A stretch of DNA of 10,287 nucleotides from Candidatus Kerfeldbacteria bacterium. Lineage in GTDB: Bacteria; Patescibacteriota; Patescibacteriia; PEXW01. The stretch lies in contig CAIPSZ010000100.1 in assembly GCA_903867845.1 (NCBI GenBank), positions 1-10,287 of the forward strand, in the 5' to 3' direction. Below the pieces are notes generated by a model that worked only from the letters and a program-made list of their open reading frames with translations, searched no databases and was not told the DNA's origin. Position numbers and translations under genes: made by a program. Shown one piece after another: positions 6,584 to 10,287 of this stretch (position 1 is its first letter; every line of letters begins with the position of its first letter).

Positions 6584-6680
6584 GACATTGACCAACGCCC
6601 CGTAGCGGTAGCTGGTCGGTTGTCCTGCGCTGGATTTCCGCTCCTTTTCAGTGGGGCTACCAGCGGTCTTGGGATACCGT
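6559..6680 (-). ncRNA. Ribosomal protein L10 leader (autoregulatory 5' UTR)
   Basis: The 5' UTR of rplJ runs from about 6680 to 6546. It begins with CCCAAGACCGCTGG (6673-6660) and shows several complementary segments: CGCTGG (6665-6660) with CCAGCG (6633-6628); GGTAGC (6661-6656) with GCTACC (6612-6607); GACCAGC (6617-6611) with GTTGGTC (6596-6590, one G-U). These overlap, so alternative folds are possible. In characterised bacteria, L10 or the L10-L12 complex binds such a leader and reduces its own synthesis. Position directly before rplJ, the competing stems and a final terminator support the call; the exact match to the known L10-leader consensus could not be computed. Confidence 0.75.
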
Positions 6681-6687
6681 AAAATGC

Positions 6688-6716
6688 ACTCTACCCTACA
6701 ACCTCTACAGCGTCAA
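6688..6716 (-). promoter_or_regulatory. Promoter of rplJ-rplL
   Basis: On the minus strand, -35 TTGACG (6716-6711), 17-bp spacer and -10 TAGAGT (6693-6688). The -35 overlaps the TGA stop of pyrH (6715-6713), so the ribosomal unit has its own promoter embedded in the end of the upstream operon. Transcription should start near 6680, at the beginning of the structured leader. Confidence 0.72.
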
Positions 6717-7408
6717 GCCGTAATGCTTGTACCTTTAGCTGGCTTACCTGCCACGAGCTTGCGAAGGTTGGAAAAGTCCGTACCTCGAGTTATGACCACG
6801 GTCATCCCCCACTTGGCCGCCCACTTGCTAGCAACGGGATCAAAGGGCACGTTTGCCCCCGGATCCCAACGTGTCCCCACCAAACGCTGGAACTGCTTCC
6901 AGGTTACGTGCACGAGTGGCTTCGCATTTTTGTGGGTTCGTGGATCAGCAGTGTACACCCAATCAATATTCGAAAGGTTTAGAATCGTCTTGGCTTTGTA
7001 CGCCTTGGCGAGGAGAACTGCGTCGTAATCCGTTGAGCTGCCGGGCTTGAATCCTGTTGCGATGATGATTGGTTCAGGAATGCGCGTGTCAATTTTTTTT
7101 CGATCCGTGATCAGCTGGGGGTGTGCGTGCTCACGAAAAATTGTACGGAGTAGGTGCGCGTTCAAACGCGTGGAGTGAATGCCGAGCCAGTCTAGATCAT
7201 CCCGAGTGAGCTTGGTTACTTTTGCCGCTGCGGCTTGGTACCGACGTGCGGTTCGCCCACCACCGACGATGAGGATGAAGCGCTGGCCTTTTGCCACTTG
7301 TGCCAGGATGAATTTGCGAAACGCCCTGATGAAGTGGACGTCTAGCTCATCTGGCACAATAAGTGAACCGCCAAGGGAGATGACAATGGGTAATGGTTTC
7401 TTGGCCAT
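6713..7408 (-). CDS. pyrH: UMP kinase, archaeal-type amino acid kinase family
   Basis: A 231-residue amino acid kinase family protein that I assign as UMP kinase (UMP + ATP to UDP + ADP), in pyrimidine nucleotide synthesis. Seen: ISLGGSL (10-16), phosphate-binding VGGGRTARRY (48-57), DWLGIHSTRLNAHLL (73-87) as in the UMP-binding part of archaeal-type UMP kinases, GSSTDYDAVLLA (123-134), and NLSNIDWVYTADPR (144-157), the ATP-site signature with Asp-Pro. The 'GGGRTAR' and 'TRLNA' forms point to the archaeal rather than the usual bacterial PyrH subgroup. ATG 7408 is one base after the mltG stop (TAG-T-ATG), and no Shine-Dalgarno site is visible, so translation is probably coupled. It is last in the pcm operon; the rplJ promoter overlaps its stop. 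Confidence 0.88.
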   Translation of the reverse strand: MAKKPLPIVISLGGSLIVPDELDVHFIRAFRKFILAQVAKGQRFILIVGGGRTARRYQAAAAKVTKLTRDDLDWLGIHSTRLNAHLLRTIFREHAHPQLITDRKKIDTRIPEPIIIATGFKPGSSTDYDAVLLAKAYKAKTILNLSNIDWVYTADPRTHKNAKPLVHVTWKQFQRLVGTRWDPGANVPFDPVASKWAAKWGMTVVITRGTDFSNLRKLVAGKPAKGTSITA

Positions 7409-7409
7409 A

Positions 7410-8435
7410 CTACGGTAAATATTTTGCCTTATTCGCTAAGTGCTCGTCGTAGGTCTTGCTAAAAACCGCGGAACCATCAGCTTTGGTAATGAAGTACAGG
7501 TACGATGAATCTTCGGGACTAGCGGCAGCACGAATCGATGACAAACTCGGATTACCAATGGGCCCTGGTGGTAAGCCTTTATTCAAGTACGTGTTGTAGG
7601 GCGATGGCGTGGCAAGATCGTCACTGGTGAGCGTTTGAGTGGGCTTGCTCACAACATAGCGGATGGTTGCATCGGACTGGAGTGCCATGCCCATGGTAAT
7701 GCGTTTCCAGAAAATCCCGGCTGCCACCTTGCGATCGGCGTCGGTCTTCACCTCTTTATCCAAGATACTCGCAAGGGTGATAATCTCGTAGAGCGAATGT
7801 CCTGACGACTGGATTTGCGTTGCTAGTGGATCAGCAACCTTTGCTTGGAATGCATCCAGAAATTTCGCAAGGACGTGCGCCGCATCCGCGTGCTTGTAGA
7901 ACGTGTACGTATCCGGGAAGAGAAAACCCTCCAGCGTTGCTCCGGCGGGCTTCCCGGCTAGGAAGGGGTAGGACTTCCCGGTCACAATGGTGCGGGAATC
8001 CGTGGTCTGTACCGAGGTCATGAAATCTTCTTTGGAAATGACCCCAGCACTTTCGAGCAACGAGCCGATGTCTGTGGCAGGAAGATCTTTCGGTGGAACC
8101 AAGACTGTAACCGCGTCTACACTTGGCGTTGCGGTGAGCGTGTTCACAACACTGCGTATAGATACCTGCGCAGGCAAGGTGAATGTCCCTGCCTGGAAGC
8201 TACTCGTTGCTCCGCTAAATTTTACCTGTAGCTCCATTACCCACGGGTGGGCTATAACCCCTTGCTGCTTGAGCATTGCTGTGATGGCGCGTACGCCCTG
8301 GCCCTTTTGCACGGTTACCGATGTTGCGGTCGCAAGTGGCCCAGCGGCGCCGAGCTCCTGGAGGAAAACCACGATGAAAATGATGACCCCCAGGACGAGG
8401 GCACCGCAGAGGCTCAAGAGAATGCGCTTGTACAT
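7410..8435 (-). CDS. mltG: Endolytic murein transglycosylase MltG (YceG-like)
   Basis: A 341-residue membrane-anchored lytic transglycosylase that cuts nascent peptidoglycan strands and sets their length. An N-terminal membrane helix (about 5-26) is preceded by basic residues, with the rest outside. Residues 38-100 look like the LysM-like subdomain (VTVQKGQGVRAITAMLKQQGVI). The YceG domain shows LEGFLFPDTYTF (168-179), LASILDKEV (221-229), LQSDATIRY (252-260) and SPYNTYLNKGLPPGPIGNPS (278-297). The family's usual motif before the second block is 'LAS-x-x-EKE'; here the first Glu is Asp (D226) while E228 is kept, so activity should be checked. The start overlaps the manC stop (TAATG), giving tight coupling and no separate ribosome-binding site. 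Length is typical. Confidence 0.93.
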   Translation of the reverse strand: MYKRILLSLCGALVLGVIIFIVVFLQELGAAGPLATATSVTVQKGQGVRAITAMLKQQGVIAHPWVMELQVKFSGATSSFQAGTFTLPAQVSIRSVVNTLTATPSVDAVTVLVPPKDLPATDIGSLLESAGVISKEDFMTSVQTTDSRTIVTGKSYPFLAGKPAGATLEGFLFPDTYTFYKHADAAHVLAKFLDAFQAKVADPLATQIQSSGHSLYEIITLASILDKEVKTDADRKVAAGIFWKRITMGMALQSDATIRYVVSKPTQTLTSDDLATPSPYNTYLNKGLPPGPIGNPSLSSIRAAASPEDSSYLYFITKADGSAVFSKTYDEHLANKAKYLP

Positions 8436-9508
8436 TAGAGCAGGTGCTTGAGCTTCTTGAGCTTCAGCTCATCCACAATTTTCTTCACATCCTGCGCGCG
8501 GTCTGCCGGGCAGACGAGGAGTGCATCCTTGGTATCGATAATAATGAGATCCTGCACGCCCGCAGTCGCAATGATGCGCTTGGTGTAGCCGTAGATGAGC
8601 GAGTTCTCGGCAGTGCCAATGTGCGTGCCGCGGACCACGTTCACCCGCCGACCTTTCTGCAGGACGTCACGGACGGTGCGCCAGTGCCCCACATCAGCCC
8701 AGCCAAGGTCAACCGGCAGCACGTACATGTGCTGGAGTTTCTCCATAATGCCGTAGTCAATGGAGATGGCCTCCATTTTTGGGAACTCGCTCTTGATCAC
8801 CCGATCCTGCGCGGGCGTGCCAATGGCCTTCTGAATGCGCATGAGGATGGCGTGGTGTTTAGGGAGATGTTTCTCAAAGAGGTTCAGCAGCGTCTGCGCG
8901 CGCCAGACGAAGAGTGCGGGATTCCACAGGTACTTCGCACTCTTCAGGTACTTCTGTGCGGTTTTGAAATCAGGTTTCTCCACGAAGCGATCTACGTGGA
9001 AGACTTCCTGCTTGCCAATGGTGAATGCTGGCTTTCCCATTTTAATGTATCCGTAGCCAGTCTCGGGGTACGTTGGGGTTATGCCGAGCAGCGTCACGGT
9101 ATTCGGGTGCTTCCGAACGACCCGTTCGGCGAGCTTCAGTGCCTGGTGGAACGCGTCATCCTTTTCAATGTAGTGGTCCACGTTCGCGGTAACGAAAATT
9201 GCTTCCGGATCCAGTTTTGCCAACCATGCCGCAGCGAGGCCCAGGGCTGGCGCAGTATCTCGCTTATCCGATTCGATGATAAAGTGTGATCGAAGAATTT
9301 TCGGGAGTTGCCGGGCAATGATCTTTCGCTGCCGTGTATTCGTCGAGACAAAGATTTGGTCATTGCGAAAACCCTTGCGCATGCGGCTGTAGGTTTTCTC
9401 GAGCAAGGTGTGCTTGCCCAGGAACGGTTGGAACTGCTTAGGATTGTGCGTGCGGGAAACCGGCCAAAGCCTTGTGCCCCCGCCACCCGCGAGTATGACG
9501 ACGTACAT
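8435..9508 (-). CDS. manC: Mannose-1-phosphate guanylyltransferase
   Basis: A 357-residue nucleotidyltransferase making GDP-mannose from GTP and mannose-1-phosphate. Seen: the nucleotide-binding LAGGGGTRLWPVSR (6-19) and NPKQF (22-26), the VDHYI metal-site region (110-114; most relatives have SDH), ETGYGYI (149-155), FVEKPD (175-180), WNPALFVWRA (195-204), SIDYGIMEK (249-257) and LGWADVGHW (268-276). It ends after the left-handed helix region with no phosphomannose isomerase domain, so it is the single-function type; mannose-1-phosphate must come from elsewhere. GDP-mannose feeds glycan or mannosyl-lipid synthesis. The ATG at 9508 lies ten bases after the pcm stop and lacks a well-placed Shine-Dalgarno site. 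Its stop shares a base with the mltG start. Confidence 0.95.
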   Translation of the reverse strand: MYVVILAGGGGTRLWPVSRTHNPKQFQPFLGKHTLLEKTYSRMRKGFRNDQIFVSTNTRQRKIIARQLPKILRSHFIIESDKRDTAPALGLAAAWLAKLDPEAIFVTANVDHYIEKDDAFHQALKLAERVVRKHPNTVTLLGITPTYPETGYGYIKMGKPAFTIGKQEVFHVDRFVEKPDFKTAQKYLKSAKYLWNPALFVWRAQTLLNLFEKHLPKHHAILMRIQKAIGTPAQDRVIKSEFPKMEAISIDYGIMEKLQHMYVLPVDLGWADVGHWRTVRDVLQKGRRVNVVRGTHIGTAENSLIYGYTKRIIATAGVQDLIIIDTKDALLVCPADRAQDVKKIVDELKLKKLKHLL

Positions 9509-9518
9509 AGAAAATCAA

Positions 9519-10154
9519 TTAAACTCCGCCACGAAGGTCGTGGACGAGTGGGACGAATTGAAAGCCATGGTGGTGCTCGACGTTGAGCAATCCATCTGCG
9601 CGTTTCTCTACGCACGTTAAATCTTGAATGTCGCCGCCAACAGGAATGACCAGGCGACCGTTGCGAGCAAGTTGCTTCGTCAGCGCGTCTGGGAGGTGCG
9701 TTGCGGCTGCCGAAACGACAATCCGATTGAACGGCGCGTGAGCTGGCAAGCCATTCCAGCCATTGCCATGCCGAACTTCGACGTTCTGGTAATGGTACGA
9801 CGTGAGATGCTCTTTTGTCAGATCAACGAGTTCGGGAATAATGTCGATCGCATACACCATACCCGTTGGCCCGACCAGTTCAGCAAGGAGGGCCGTCAAC
9901 CACCCTGATCCGCAACCGACTTCCAGGATCCGATCGCCCGGTTCAACGCGAAGATGCTCGAGCATCATCGCCACCGTGGAAGGTTGGGAAATAGTTTGGT
10001 TGTACCCAATGGGTAATGGCGCATCTTCGAACGCTTGGGGCTGCAGATCTTGGTGCACGAAATCCGTTCGGCGCACCTTTTGGAATGCCTGAATGACCCG
10101 ATCGGTGTAGAGCACGCCCTTTCGTACGAGTTCTTGAACAAACGCATCATGCAT
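9519..10154 (-). CDS. pcm: Protein-L-isoaspartate O-methyltransferase
   Basis: A 211-residue cytosolic methyltransferase that uses S-adenosylmethionine to methylate isoaspartyl residues, starting repair of aged proteins. Seen: FVHQDLQPQAFEDAPLPIG (32-50), substrate-site GYNQTISQPS (50-59), the SAM-binding motif ILEVGCGSGWLTALLA (76-91), YAIDIIPEL (101-109), HGNGWNGLP (129-137; usually GDG, here GNG), FNRIVVSAA (142-150) and ARNGRLVIPVGG (163-174). Length matches the family. ATG 10154 is the natural family start; other ATGs close by (10150, 10147) are not all in frame and do not fit. A -10 box ends six bases upstream, so the message may be leaderless. First gene of the pcm-manC-mltG-pyrH unit. 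Confidence 0.95.
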   Translation of the reverse strand: MHDAFVQELVRKGVLYTDRVIQAFQKVRRTDFVHQDLQPQAFEDAPLPIGYNQTISQPSTVAMMLEHLRVEPGDRILEVGCGSGWLTALLAELVGPTGMVYAIDIIPELVDLTKEHLTSYHYQNVEVRHGNGWNGLPAHAPFNRIVVSAAATHLPDALTKQLARNGRLVIPVGGDIQDLTCVEKRADGLLNVEHHHGFQFVPLVHDLRGGV

Positions 10155-10160
10155 GATTCT

Positions 10161-10190
10161 AGTATACCATGCGGAAATCTCTCACGAAAA
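10161..10190 (-). promoter_or_regulatory. Extended -10 promoter of pcm, predicted leaderless start
   Basis: On the minus strand an extended -10, TGG-TATACT (10169-10161), is preceded by a poor -35 (TTTTCG, 10190-10185, 18-bp spacer, or TTTCGT with 17). The -10 ends only six bases before the pcm ATG, so the expected transcription start is the A of the ATG or within a base or two of it. Confidence 0.6.
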
Positions 10191-10251
10191 CCACTCAGAT
10201 ATGTATGTTGTGGTTAATCGGGTGTGTAAAGTACATACTGTTTCCAGAGTT
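10191..10251. other. Intergenic region between pcm and the right-edge frame
   Basis: AT-richer than its surroundings. Apart from the weak plus-strand promoter candidate at 10208-10237, I see no repeat, hairpin or operator here. Confidence 0.4.
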
Positions 10252-10287
10252 ATGAAATCACAATCTTCACCGCCAGTACCGCCATCA
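10252..10287 (+). CDS. Possible 5' end of a divergent gene, cut by the window edge
   Basis: An ATG at 10252 opens a frame to the window edge, reading MKSQSSPPVPPS, a Ser/Pro-rich start. It is divergent from pcm. Upstream, TTGTGG (10208-10213) and TACATA (10232-10237) 18 bases apart could be a weak promoter. No clear Shine-Dalgarno site is present and twelve codons do not allow a family call. Confidence 0.3.
   Translation, partial: MKSQSSPPVPPS

Noticed and set aside
8444..9289. A 281-codon open frame on the plus strand opposite manC
   Set aside because: It lies fully antisense to a well-recognised gene, shows no family motif, and its length follows from codon bias of manC.

Overview
This 10.3-kb window is compact bacterial DNA of moderate GC. 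It carries ribosomal protein, nucleotide, cell-wall and DNA-repair genes packed with few and short gaps. I infer a member of the candidate phyla radiation (Patescibacteria, Parcubacteria-like). The reasons are an archaeal-type UMP kinase, a winged-helix protein fused to a degenerate nucleotidyltransferase domain, a very short TsaB-like protein, a large membrane protein of unknown function, and the scarcity of Shine-Dalgarno sites. No single marker here is decisive. I see no mobile element, CRISPR array, tRNA, rRNA or phage gene.

Layout from left to right. (1) 36-1045, minus strand: a winged-helix/dead-nucleotidyltransferase gene overlapping a short TsaB-like gene. (2) 1114-3366, plus strand: a divergent 750-aa single-pass membrane protein, with a PP2C-like N-terminal domain lacking its catalytic aspartate and an external repeat domain that looks like a beta-propeller. 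(3) 3372-4628, minus strand: DNA polymerase IV, convergent with (2), the two stop codons lying in one palindrome. (4) 4754-5008, minus strand: a small DUF6504-like protein, divergent from (5) 5116-5511, plus strand, a receiver-like small protein without a phospho-acceptor. A bidirectional terminator follows. (6) 6545-5573, minus strand: rplJ-rplL behind their own promoter and a leader that looks like the L10 autoregulatory leader with a terminator just before rplJ. (7) 10154-6713, minus strand: pcm-manC-mltG-pyrH, tightly coupled, with a promoter placed so that the pcm mRNA should be leaderless. (8) The first codons of a possible plus-strand gene at the right edge.

The four-gene operon joins protein repair (pcm), GDP-mannose supply (manC), termination of glycan-strand growth (mltG) and UDP/UTP supply (pyrH). 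This is compatible with envelope building, and it runs directly into the ribosomal stalk genes. The most interesting signals are the L10 leader/attenuator, the predicted leaderless start of pcm and near-leaderless start of the 84-aa gene, the absence of Shine-Dalgarno sites at most starts, and three poorly described proteins (750, 131 and 84 aa).
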